A DNA stretch of 64,000 nucleotides, from assembly GCA_934047225.1 (NCBI GenBank), contig CAKOHE010000018.1, positions 186,001 to 250,000 of the forward strand, given 5' to 3'. The notes beneath the pieces were generated by a model. That model was given only the letters and a program-made list of their open reading frames with translations, searched no databases and was not told the DNA's origin. Below, in pieces: positions 51,528-61,800 of the stretch. Source of the DNA: Ypsolopha sequella. Lineage: Eukaryota > Arthropoda > Insecta > Lepidoptera > Ypsolophidae. The position numbers were made by a program, and so were the translations under genes. Position 1 is the first letter of the stretch. Every line of letters starts with the position of its first letter.

Positions 51528-53717
51528 CGTCGTTTCGAACGCGATCCTGCCTTCAAAAAGAGCTATACAGACTTCATTAGAGAAGTACCTCTTTCGATTA
51601 AAAAGCTTTGGATTTCATTTTCCGAAACTTTAAGCAAACTCAACACTATTCATATTCCACGTTGGGTACTCTTAGATAAACCATTATCTTTAGAATTACA
51701 TACTTTCGTAGATTCTTCAAATTTAGCGTACGCTGGTGTGGTCTACGTAAGGTGTGTAAGCACGGATGGGACGGTTGGTGTTCGCCTTTTAGTTTCTAAG
51801 AATAAGGTAGTGCCGATCAAACCCATCACGATCCCTCGTCTTGAGTTATGCGGGGCGCTCCTGGGCACAAGACTCTATAAAAAGGTAGTTAATGCATTGA
51901 CAATAAAATTTGACCATTGCTATTTTTGGTGCGACTCTACTATCGTTTTAGGGTGGTTGTCTTATTCACAAAACCAACTTAAACAATTTGTACGTAATAG
52001 AGTAAACGAGATACAGGAGAGTACCAGTGGTCACAAGTGGAACTACGTGCCGTCGAAAGAAAACCCGGCAGACCTAGTTTCTCGTGGGGTGAGTGCCGAT
52101 GAAATCGGCAAGTCCTCGCTTTGGTGGTTCGGTCCTTCGTTCCTACAGCAACCAACCGAATTCTGGCCAAAAATGCCAAATAATAACTCTCTGAATGATA
52201 AATCTCTCCCAGAAATTGTTCTTGCTACTACCAGTTGTCAAAACAACTTACTAGAGCTCATACATAAAATATCAGTTTTTTCATTTCTTGTCAGGACCTT
52301 TGCAATAATATTGCGCTTTATTGGTATCTGTCGTAGACAAACCATTAAAGGTCCTATTTCTGTTTCAGAGTTACAATCTGCACAGATAGTCGTCATGCGT
52401 TTAGCACAAAAAGAAATGTTCCCCTTAGAGTACTCTCTACTCGAATCTGGTAAACCATTACCCAGCAAAAATAGACTTCTTGCATTCTCCCCATTTATGG
52501 ATGAAAATAAAGTAATCCGTGTAGGGGGGCGACTCAATAATTCATACTATAGCTATGATGTAAAGCACCCAATAATGCTTTGTGCAAAACATCACGTCAC
52601 TAAACTTATTTTCATATTGCACCATAAAAGGCTCTTTCACGCAGGCCCTCAATTACTTTTAGCTAATATCAGACAAACTTACTGGCCATTAGGTGGTAGA
52701 AACTTATCTAAAAATACTGTCAAATCGTGTGTCCGATGCTGTAGGTTCAAGGCAACGCCAATTCAACCGATCATGGGTAATTTACCGAATCCTCGAGTAC
52801 ACTTAGAGTTCCCGTTCCTTGACTCTTCAGTCGACTACGCCGGGCCAGTCTTGATAGCCGATAGAAAAGGTCGTGGTGCTAAATTAACCAAATCTTATAT
52901 TGCTATTTTTGTTTGCCTTGCAGTTAAAGCGGTTCACATAGAACTCGTCACAGACCTCACCAAGGAAGCTTTTCTTGCTGCTCTCTACCGCTTCATATCT
53001 CGTCGCGGAAAGCCACAAAATATTTTCTGCGATAGAGGAACGTCTTTTGTTGGAGCTTCTAACGAGCTCCAAAGACTTATGGAAGACTCTTCTTCCGAAA
53101 TAGCCTCTTCTTTGGTCAATGAAGGGATTAAATTTAACCTTTTGACATCATTTACACCTCATATGGGGGGATTATGGGAACGAGCTGTCAGATCTGTCAA
53201 GCATCACTTGAGGCGCATACTTTCATTAGCCCATTTGACGTACGAAGAACTGTCTACTTGTTTAGCGCAAATAGAAGCTATACTAAATTCCAGACCTCTC
53301 ACTCCGTTATCTTCAGACCCATCCGACTTCACAGCCCTTACCCCATCTCACTTTCTTATAGGACGATCATTAATGTCTGTTCCTCATCCACAGATCACTG
53401 ACGTGAATATCAGTCGCCTGCAAAGGTTCGAGAGGGTAGAAAAACTCCGACAACACTTCTGGAACCGATTTTATAATGAGTATATCTCTCTACTTCAGAG
53501 AAAGGCGAAATGGCATCGCTCTACAGGAGACCAGCTGAAGGAAGGGATGTTATGTCTAATTCGAGATCGGAACCAGCCCCCACTTCTTTGGCCTCTCGGA
53601 AGAATTGTTGGTATTCATCCGGGATCTGATGGCATCACTAGAATAGTAGACATATCTACAAAAAAGGGTGTCATACAAAGGGCATTCAACAACATCTGCC
53701 CCCTCCCAACTTCTTGA
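51528..53717 (+). pseudogene. BEL2 pol remnant: RNase H and integrase, RT missing
   Basis: In the same frame as gag. After R-R-F-E-R-D and about 12 more RT N-terminal residues, the sequence passes near 51585 directly to the segment that normally lies between RT and RNase H. The RT core, including any x-x-D-D motif, is absent. RNase H has T-F-V-D-S-S (catalytic D) and R-L-E-L. Integrase has the H-A-G-P...C-x2-C finger, V-D-Y-A-G, F-C-D-R-G-T-S-F and G-G-L-W-E-R, so its D-D-E set is present. The frame ends at TGA 53717. Roughly 1.1 kb is missing compared with BEL3. Confidence 0.9.
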
Positions 53718-53742
53718 ACTTAACACTTCAACCCTGGGAGCT

Positions 53743-54085
53743 TGTTGGAGACAATCTTCAAGCCGGTGCGTGACGGGTACCGGCCGCCGTGCGGCTTTAG
53801 ACTAATTTATAAGTGCGCGCGTTTAATTTATATTCATTCATTCATTCAATAATTCAATCAATCATTCTATCTGTCTTCATTCATTCAATCAGCCTTCATT
53901 CATTCAATCATTCATTTTTATGTTTAGTCATTCTCTTCTCTCTGCGATCTTGTACATACACGCACGCGACACTATTGTCCTTAAAATACAGCACCTAAAA
54001 TTACACTCCGTTTATTTTACTCGAGCTATCCCGTCAGAACTCCCGTCCAGAACATCTAGGAACAGCGGGCACTGACACCCCAACA
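53743..54085 (+). repeat. BEL2 3' LTR (343 bp)
   Basis: Identical to 48022-48364 as read by eye. It is preceded by CTGGGAGCT, a weak polypurine tract, and followed by TAAT. Confidence 0.95.
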
Positions 54086-54089
54086 TAAT

Positions 54090-55534
54090 TTTTATGTAGT
54101 TTATTATTATATTTTTAACTATTAGGTATCTACTATTTATTTAATCTTTTTTCTGTATAAGTATTATCGTGCACAATATGAATATCTTATTTATATCAAA
54201 TATCCCTATTTGGTTTATTGGAAGAAATCTCATTATTCAGATAAGCACGCCATTGTACATAACTTTTATCGTGTAATTTAAAATTAAGTTTTCTGTGTGC
54301 AATAAGAATTAATATAAATATATTTTTATTCATGTGACGCAAGTTGTAGACCAAATGAACATTCTGTATGTATACAGGGTGCTTAAAAATTCGACCTATT
54401 CCTTAAAAGGGATACTAGAGGTCATTTCCAACAAATAATGCCTATCAACTAGGGGTCGAAAATGATTAATTTTTTTCAAGTAAAACACGTCGATATTTCA
54501 AAAATTACCAAATAAAAAATGTTTTCTTTCCACTTAAGACCTTTTATTTCTGAAAGGTAGAGTATTCATAGCGATGGATTTCGCAAAATAAACATAATCT
54601 TGTTTATGGTATGTTTGTAAATGTTTATTTTCTGTGTACAATAAAGAATAATAATATGTCTCCGCGCCCGCGCACATAGAAATAGAATCTTCCTCATCAA
54701 TGCTTTGAAAAGCCGCAACTGGAACGCCATCTGTGACTATTTGTACCAAGACCGAGAGAGTGGTTACAAGGCAGTTGCGTAGCATCAGTCATTCGTCCGT
54801 TACCGACTTCCGTAGATTTTGCTTTTACTCTCCCACGTTCTGAGTGGGCGGCCTTCTTCTTAGGTCCTATCGTCGCTTTCCAATCATTAATCAAAGAAAA
54901 TGGTAGGTTTTACTTTGTTTTTGTGTAGAAACTGCCACAGTTCATACTTGAAAACACCTTCGGCACACCCCCCCGGGATTTATATATTTAATCGTGTCTT
55001 ACTAAGCAAGTTTTTTCTACTTATTTCAAATTTACCTTCTGTTGACTATGATCCCTCTTCCCGCTTACCCTTCATTTGGAATTACATTGATTTCATAAAA
55101 TACATGAAACCTATGCACCAAGTAAGGTATTAGCTAATCTGAGGCATACAAATTGTTGCAGAAACGGCAGAAACAAAGGCATGTCTTGTGAACTCCTTGG
55201 TAGAAGAAAAAATACCTTTAACAACTGATGTCATTAACAGCATCAACGTTAAAGAGGTGGTGGAAGATATTAAAGGTAAGAAATACGAAGTGTCTTTTAG
55301 CTACGATAGAAACGATAAGGCTACCACTGTGCTTCTTGAATTTTTTAATCTGTTATTTAACCAGTGGCCTCATTCAAGGGGGCCCTCATATAAGTTAAAA
55401 AAAAAAGTTTTGACCCCTTAAAGCCGTACAGAAAAAAATTTGGACAAAAAGCAATGGCTCGGTGAGTTAAGAGGCTATGCGAATTTTATTTTTGTTACTG
55501 TCACTGCAAGCGAAAACACGCTCAGTGCGAGAGG
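54090..55534. other. Unassigned DNA between BEL2 and BEL3
   Basis: At 54366-54391 TATACAGGGTGCTTAAAAATTC resembles a Tc1/mariner-type end, but I found no partner end. 54660-54900 is GC-richer and carries two overlapping minus frames (54534-54785 and 54697-54894) with no recognisable family. The plus frame at 55188-55421 is lysine/valine-rich and also unrecognised. There may be an unknown decayed element here. Confidence 0.35.
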
Positions 55535-55539
55535 GGCGG
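55535..55539. repeat. BEL3 target duplication, left copy (GGCGG)
   Basis: GGCGG at 55535-55539 and 63362-63366 brackets the TG...CA ends of BEL3. Confidence 0.92.
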
Positions 55540-55986
55540 TGTTCACGCTACACTACGTTACCAGCATGACGTTAGAACATGACGTGTCATTCGCGTGCGC
55601 ATGCGCGAACGACCACCCCCTCCCCGCCGCGCGCCGGTCGAGGCGCGCGCGGGCGCTGGCTTCATTCTGTTGCGTCCGAACTCTCGAGAGAACGACACAC
55701 GTGTATAAACATTCGTGCCGCCGATACAAACAATCTCGCGTATTCACCGTGTCTTGTGAACATATAAGTGCTGTGTAATACTTCAAGACATCCAGCTCAT
55801 CACTGCCCAAAGTGCCAGCATTAATCAGCTCAACGAGGGGAGACGACACGCGGCGCGTTTCGTCGGCTCACCGAAAACACCAAGAACAACATATAACACA
55901 GGTCAGTCAGTGCACCCACATTGTTTCCACAATTCTCCTGTGTCAAATCCCATCCGCCCTGCAGTTTCTGTAATCCCGCGATTACA
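55540..55986 (+). repeat. BEL3 5' LTR (447 bp)
   Basis: Begins TGTTCACGCTACAC and ends CCCGCGATTACA. It is GC-rich in the first half (CGCGCGC-type runs near 55625-55655) with GTGTATAAAC at 55701 as a likely TATA box. Frames inside the LTR recur unchanged in both copies and are not genes. Confidence 0.95.
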
Positions 55987-55989
55987 TTT

Positions 55990-56005
55990 TGGCCCTTCGA
56001 ACCGT
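55990..56005 (+). other. BEL3 primer-binding site, tRNA-Tyr-like
   Basis: TGGCCCTTCGAACCGT, three bases after the LTR, matches the tRNA-Tyr complement at 13 of 16 positions. Confidence 0.65.
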
Positions 56006-57233
56006 TAGAACCAGCCCCTTTTCAGCCCCTACAGTCCATTTTCAATACAAGAAAAATTTTGGTCCGTCGAGCGGAAAATTTTTGGTTTATATCACCCCCC
56101 GCCTCCCCCCCGCCGGCCCGTAACTTTGTTTGAACCAGCCCCCGTCGATTTACTACAGTCCATTTTCACCAGGTTACATATTTTGCCCCCTTTCCCGGCA
56201 AAAAATTTTTTGAGGTTTCGAATACCTATCGCGGGTAGATAATTTGAACCGCCGCCTGGAACATTCCATTTATCGGTTAGAACCGACCCCCCCACGCCCC
56301 TTTACAGAATAACTCATTTTCATCACGGTTGTAATTATTATTCAGCTCAGATAACATAAGTATATTCATTCAGCCCAATTGTTTATTACAGTCCACTATA
56401 CTTCTTTATTAAACCCAAATTTTACGAGATTTTGCGAGATATTTTTTCGGTGCGAGTATTTGCTTTATTTCGTGCACATACGTAAAACCCACGTATACAT
56501 AAGTTATTACGTAACGAACGTTTACGTTTACGAATTATTACGTTACCAAAGCTTGATCTGCATCATTTGATTGTCCGCTCATTTAGATCCGATTTCTGCC
56601 AGGTAAACACATTCTTTGTTTGTTTTCGCTCTCAAAGCAGTAGGTAGATATTTTATTCTATAAATAGAATGTTCGACGACTTATGTTGTTGTTGTAAAGG
56701 TACTTTCGTCTAAACAAGAACCAAAGCGTATTGTCGGCACGTGATTTCAAGGCAAATAACATAAAAGTGAACAGGTTCATCAGCCCTTTTCGATATTTTT
56801 GTGTTGCGGTAATCTCACGTCGCAGTAATATATTGCCGGACCGTTTATTTGTGTTATTGTCTGCTTTTTTACCCGGGTATATATATATAGCACAATATAG
56901 TAAACAATTTGTTTTTTTTTTTTTTTCTCTTCTCATCTCTGATCTTGTTGTTTGTGATACACATATAGGGTGTTCCACGTTGGTTTATCAGCTCATATAC
57001 AGGTTGTTAAAAAAAAAAATTTTTTTTTTTTTTTTTTTTTTTCTCTGTCGTGTTTACTTAAGAGTTCCGTGTTCCATTTGAACATAGTCATTGTTACTTC
57101 ATCCGCGCAAGTATCTCAGCTCTATTCATCGATCTCATCAATTGTTTTAGTTGTACGTCCGCTCTTATAGTTTAGCTCAAACTCGTTGAGTATTTTATCT
57201 TAGTAATCAACCACCTACTTTAACAAGATTAAA
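56006..57233 (+). other. BEL3 leader with C-rich repeats and T-tracts
   Basis: 1.2 kb between PBS and gag. GAACCAGCCCC and ACAGTCCATTTTCA strings recur about 110-120 bp apart (56007-56190). Long T-tracts occur at about 56911-56927 and 57018-57042. No coding sequence is recognised. Such long leaders may hold packaging signals, but nothing shows this directly. Confidence 0.6.
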
Positions 57234-58802
57234 ATGCCTTCGAAATCACAAGCCGCGATGTTTCGTGAGGCCGTAAAGGCGATAACTCTGTTAAAGGAGA
57301 TCGGTGAGGCGGTAGAGGCAGGCGACAGAAAAACTTATTCTGTGGCGGACTTCACCGCTCGTTACGCAAACATACAAAGCGTTAAAACTAAGCTGGAAAA
57401 CGTATATTATGAGATCCTTGACGATGAGGATTTGTCCGACGAAACTGAGGCAAACTACACAAAAAATTTTCAGTCGGCACTTAGCAATTATGATGCTATA
57501 CTAGTAGCATTCGAAAATTTAAAAGTAAAATCAGCCCTTCCGGACAAGACGCAACCCCTCAGCTCAGGTACACCCGTTGGTGTTTTACCAAAAATACCCA
57601 TACCGGAGTTTCATTCGAATGTTGAAGAATGGCCCTCATTTATTGCCGTTTTTAGGAGCCTCGTCAGTGAGATGGCTACAGTCTCGGATGCTGTCAAACT
57701 GCATTACTTGTTAGGCGCCCTAAAGGGTGAGGCACATGATATGGTGAAACACCTCTACCCTACCAACGAGAATTATCCCATAGCCATGGAAATTCTAACC
57801 AAGCGTTACGACAATCGTCGTGTACTCATTGACCGGTTTGTGGACATTATAATGAACCTTCCGCACATCCACATGCGCTCGGATATCCGCACATCATTCT
57901 TAATTCCGCTTATCTCAGCGCAAAGCGCTCTCCGCAATCTCGATCTGCCCATGAAAGATTCCGACTATGTTTTCGTGTCCATGGTGGTGCGAAAACTACA
58001 AGGCGAGCTCCGCACTCTTTTTGAGCGGAAGTACGGATCTCGTGCAACTCTGCCCACGCTCAAGAACCTCATTGAGTTTCTGGAAGAGCACGCACGCTGC
58101 AAGGAGAATGAGTCATCGTTCCTTGCGTCACAGGAGGCTCCTTCTTCATCACGGCTCGGCCCGTCAGAAAGGCTCGCTCAGCTCAATAAGCTGCTTCAAC
58201 CCACTCGAGGTACTCCACGTCAGCCCTACCAGGCTCATCAAGAGTTCCGCCCCATAGCTCCTCGGCAGGACAATCGCTCCCCCCGTCCTATTCGTCAACC
58301 ATTTATGGCATTTGAGACAGCGCCAGTTTACTCGGCCCGATCATCCCCATCACCCACTCGCCGACAGGATTATTCGGCTCAACCTTCTTCCCCTACTGGT
58401 GGTATGCCATGCCCATACTGCAGGAATAGGGGACACAAACTCATCGCATGCCCAGGATTTAATAACCAACCGGTTCAAGGTCGGTGGGACTTTGTGAACG
58501 CACGCAACCGGTGCCGACGCTGTTTGGGTCCTCATTATGAGAACGAGTGCAGGTCTACACGTGCATGCAAGGAGTGTGGGCGGTCTGACCACCATACTTC
58601 ACTGCATCGCCATGGGGCCATGTCTCCGACACGCTCATCTGCTCATTTGTTGCCTCCGTCTCTACGTGAGCAGCCCAGACAGCGCTCAGCGCATGAGCCT
58701 CAATACCATTCGGCACATGCTACACAGGCATATACGTCCCATCCCAACTCGCCCACTCAATCGCGATCGCCAAGTAGGTCTCGGGTAGGTAGTCAACAAT
58801 GA
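57234..58802 (+). CDS. BEL3 gag
   Basis: 522 residues from ATG 57234 (context AAAATG). There is an acidic/helical N-terminus, then the BEL gag domain (about 115-300) with P-I-P-E-F and L-L-G-A-L-K-G-E-A, a proline/arginine-rich linker, and zinc knuckles C-P-Y-C-R-N-R-G-H-x4-C, C-R-R-C-L-G-P-H-Y-x4-C and C-K-E-C-G-R-S-D-H-H. It ends Q-Q then TGA at 58800-58802. The codons after the TGA stay open in the same frame into pol, so Gag-Pol may be made by reading through this stop. Confidence 0.9.
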   Translation: MPSKSQAAMFREAVKAITLLKEIGEAVEAGDRKTYSVADFTARYANIQSVKTKLENVYYEILDDEDLSDETEANYTKNFQSALSNYDAILVAFENLKVKSALPDKTQPLSSGTPVGVLPKIPIPEFHSNVEEWPSFIAVFRSLVSEMATVSDAVKLHYLLGALKGEAHDMVKHLYPTNENYPIAMEILTKRYDNRRVLIDRFVDIIMNLPHIHMRSDIRTSFLIPLISAQSALRNLDLPMKDSDYVFVSMVVRKLQGELRTLFERKYGSRATLPTLKNLIEFLEEHARCKENESSFLASQEAPSSSRLGPSERLAQLNKLLQPTRGTPRQPYQAHQEFRPIAPRQDNRSPRPIRQPFMAFETAPVYSARSSPSPTRRQDYSAQPSSPTGGMPCPYCRNRGHKLIACPGFNNQPVQGRWDFVNARNRCRRCLGPHYENECRSTRACKECGRSDHHTSLHRHGAMSPTRSSAHLLPPSLREQPRQRSAHEPQYHSAHATQAYTSHPNSPTQSRSPSRSRVGSQQ

Positions 58803-58810
58803 CTACCTAC
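58785..58810 (+). promoter_or_regulatory. Hairpin with the gag-pol TGA (candidate readthrough element)
   Basis: GTAGGTAGTC (58785-58794) and GACTACCTAC (58801-58810) are perfect reverse complements around the loop AACAAT. The TGA at 58800-58802 begins with the last loop base and enters the stem. The stop is followed by CTA, and UGA-CUA is a known leaky stop context. A function in readthrough is inferred, not shown. Confidence 0.6.
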
Positions 58811-61800
58811 AATAACAGAGCACTATGAAGGCGAGGACGACCAGCACTCAGCACACTCAGCACACTCAGCACACTCATCACACACTCAATCAGCACATAC
58901 ACACTCAGTTCATTTTCACTCAATGACTTCAACTCCAACAGAAGATTCCTGTAACTCCGCACAACGTGTAGTGAACGTCACTAACACACCAATTTTGTTG
59001 CCAACCGTCTCACTTAAAATAGCAGACGTACATGGTCAATTTCACTCAGCACGAGCACTGTTAGACTGTGGAAGTATGCTAACTCTTTGTTCTCAGCGCA
59101 TGGCCACAGTTTTAAATTTACCATCAAAACATACATGTCTAAAAATCGCAGGAGTTGGAAATCAGCACACACAAAACTCAAAGGCATCAATCACAATTGT
59201 ATGCCGACCTACTCACCGTGACACACCTATGATCACGGCCACAGCCCATATATTGAAGAACGTAACTGGGTACCTACCGTTGGAAAAGGTTCCAGATCTC
59301 GCTCAGTTAACAGGTCACCCACCGATTCCTCTTGCTGATCGAGAATATCACACACCAGCTCCGGTTGATCTAATACTAGGATCTGACATTCTTGGTCAAG
59401 TGTTAGACGGAACCAAGGTTTCGCTCGGCCCTGGCAAGCCTATAGCCTTCGGCACGATATTTGATTTTACGTTGATTGGACCTTTCGAAAATTTACACAC
59501 CTCACCCACGAATCAGGTCAATTCCGTTCACATTGTCGGCTCTCACACGGACTCAGAGCATTCCACTCATGACATTCACAAAAGTCTTGAGAGGTTTTGG
59601 GAATCTGAGGAACCCCAAACCTACAAGCATACCAGCCCATTAGAGGATCAGTGTGAGGACATTTTCCGCACCACAACTACTCGTGAACCATCAGGTCAAT
59701 ATGTGGTTACACTGCCCTTTCTACACAACGCGCCGACATTAGGTTCCACTCACGCTATTGCTCTGCGCAGGTTTCTCAACTTAGAGAAGAAGCTGCAAGC
59801 GAACCCGCCCTTCCGCTCGAAATACGTAGAATTCATGTCAGATTACATAAAATTGGGACATATGTCGCCGTGTCACCCCAATACCTTTGCTCATAAATCC
59901 CATTTCTATATCCCACATCATGGCATATTCAAGCCAGGATCAGAAAAGTTGCGCTGTGTGTTTGACGGAAGTTGTAAGAGCTCAAACGGCGTCAATCTAA
60001 ATGATTGTCTTCATACAGGTCCAGCTCTTCAGCAAGATATTGTTGACATTATCATGTCCTTCAGGACCCACTCACAAGTTTTCAGCACAGACATCCGAAT
60101 GATGTTCCGAAATATACTCATTCACCCAGAGCAAAGACGTTTTCAACTCATTCTCTGGCGGTCTTCACCCGACCAGCCCCTGCTCACGTATGCCCTTAAT
60201 ACCGTCACATATGGATTAAGGTCCAGCCCATACCATGCCATCCGCACTTTACTCCAATTGGCTGATGACGAAGGTCATCGCTACCCTCACGCTGCTCAGG
60301 TCCTCCGCAAATCAATATTTGTGGACGACATTCTCTCAGGTGCAGATTCTGTAGAATCTGCTCAGTCGCTCCAAAGCGAACTGATCGAGTTACTCGCCCT
60401 AGGTGGCTTTCAGCTCAGTAAATGGACCTCCAACTCGCCCCAGCTCCTTGAACGATTCCCAGATGACCAGTGCGACATGCCCAAGGACTTTGACTTCAGT
60501 CCCGACTCTAATTCCATTAAGGTTCTGGGAATACAGTGGATTCCTCAAACTGATGAGTTCACTTATCGCATTTCTTTGCCCACTCATGCTCAAGTCACAA
60601 AGCGCTCCATTCTCAGTACAGTAGCGTCTCTCTATGACCCCAATGGCTGGGTTACTCCAGTCATCTTCCGCGCAAAGATTCTTCTCCAGAAGCTTTGGCT
60701 TCTGAAAATAGGATGGGATGAGCCTATCTCTGAAGAAGTCCACACAGAGTGGCAACACATCTCAGAGGATCTTCCTCAGCTCTCAAACCTCCGTTTACCT
60801 CGGCACATTTGTAAGTACAAGCCCACGTCTACTTACTCACTTCACGGGTTCGCGGACGCATCAGAGGCTGGCTTTGGTGCCGTTATCTACCTTCATGAGC
60901 GCAATACCACTGGACATGTCAATGTACACCTAATCATTGGCAAGTCCAAGGTCGCACCCATAAAGACTCGTCTCTCAATCCCGAAATTGGAGTTGTCAGC
61001 CGCGACTCTTTTATCTCAGCTCATGACTCGAGTGTCAGCCCAACTGTCAGCTCATATAGCCATTCAAACACACACATGCTGGTCAGATAGCACAATAGTG
61101 TTGGCATGGCTCAACACTTCACCTCACCGATTACAGACTTTCGAGGCCAATCGAGTGGCTAAGATTACAGCTACTTCAACTAGCCATACGTGGAAGCATG
61201 TACCCACGAACCTCAACCCTGCTGACTGTGCAAGCAGAGGCATGTCTGCCCAGTCCCTCTCACTTCATGACCTTTGGTGGTCACCCAGTTGGCTCAAAGA
61301 ACCTACCTGCACTTGGCCCAAGATGCCACCCGCTCTAGGCCATCACGCTCTCCCAGGCCTTAAGCCCAAAAAGGTACCAGCACACATAGCAGTCCCAGAT
61401 ATCGATCTGGACTTGCTCACTCGCTACAGCTCACTTGACAAGCTCGTCGGAGTGACGGCTTGTATTAAAAGGTTCATATTCAATTGTCGGCACAGCCCTG
61501 ATGCACGGCGCTCTGGTCCGTTGACAGCTAGTGAACGCAGGGACGCTCTGTTGCACTGGGTCCGCTCTGTTCAGCACAATGAGTTTGCTGAAGACATTAA
61601 TCGTATCCAGACTGATAAAGTTTGTCCCGTTCGGCTCCAGCGTCTCTCGCCCTTCATAAAGGACGGCCTCTTGAGAGTCGGTGGTCGTCTCTCTCACGCG
61701 TCAATTAGGTATGACGCTCAACACCCACTCATTCTACCCAGCTCCAGTCCGCTCGTAGATCTCATTATAGATCACTATCACACAATACACTGCCACCCTG

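Larger units (their letters stand above)
48022..54085 (+). mobile_element. BEL/Pao element BEL2, RT-deleted
   Basis: 6064 bp with TG...CA ends, identical 343-bp LTRs as far as I can compare, a tRNA-Tyr-like PBS, a long repeat-bearing leader, gag-protease in one frame, and a pol that jumps from the start of RT to the region before RNase H. Identical LTRs mean a recent insertion, yet the element cannot encode RT. It has no large insertion in it. Confidence 0.95.

Noticed and set aside
55553..55849. 98-codon minus-strand frame repeated at 62928-63224
   Set aside because: It lies wholly inside the BEL3 LTRs and is duplicated because the LTRs are identical. There is no family resemblance.
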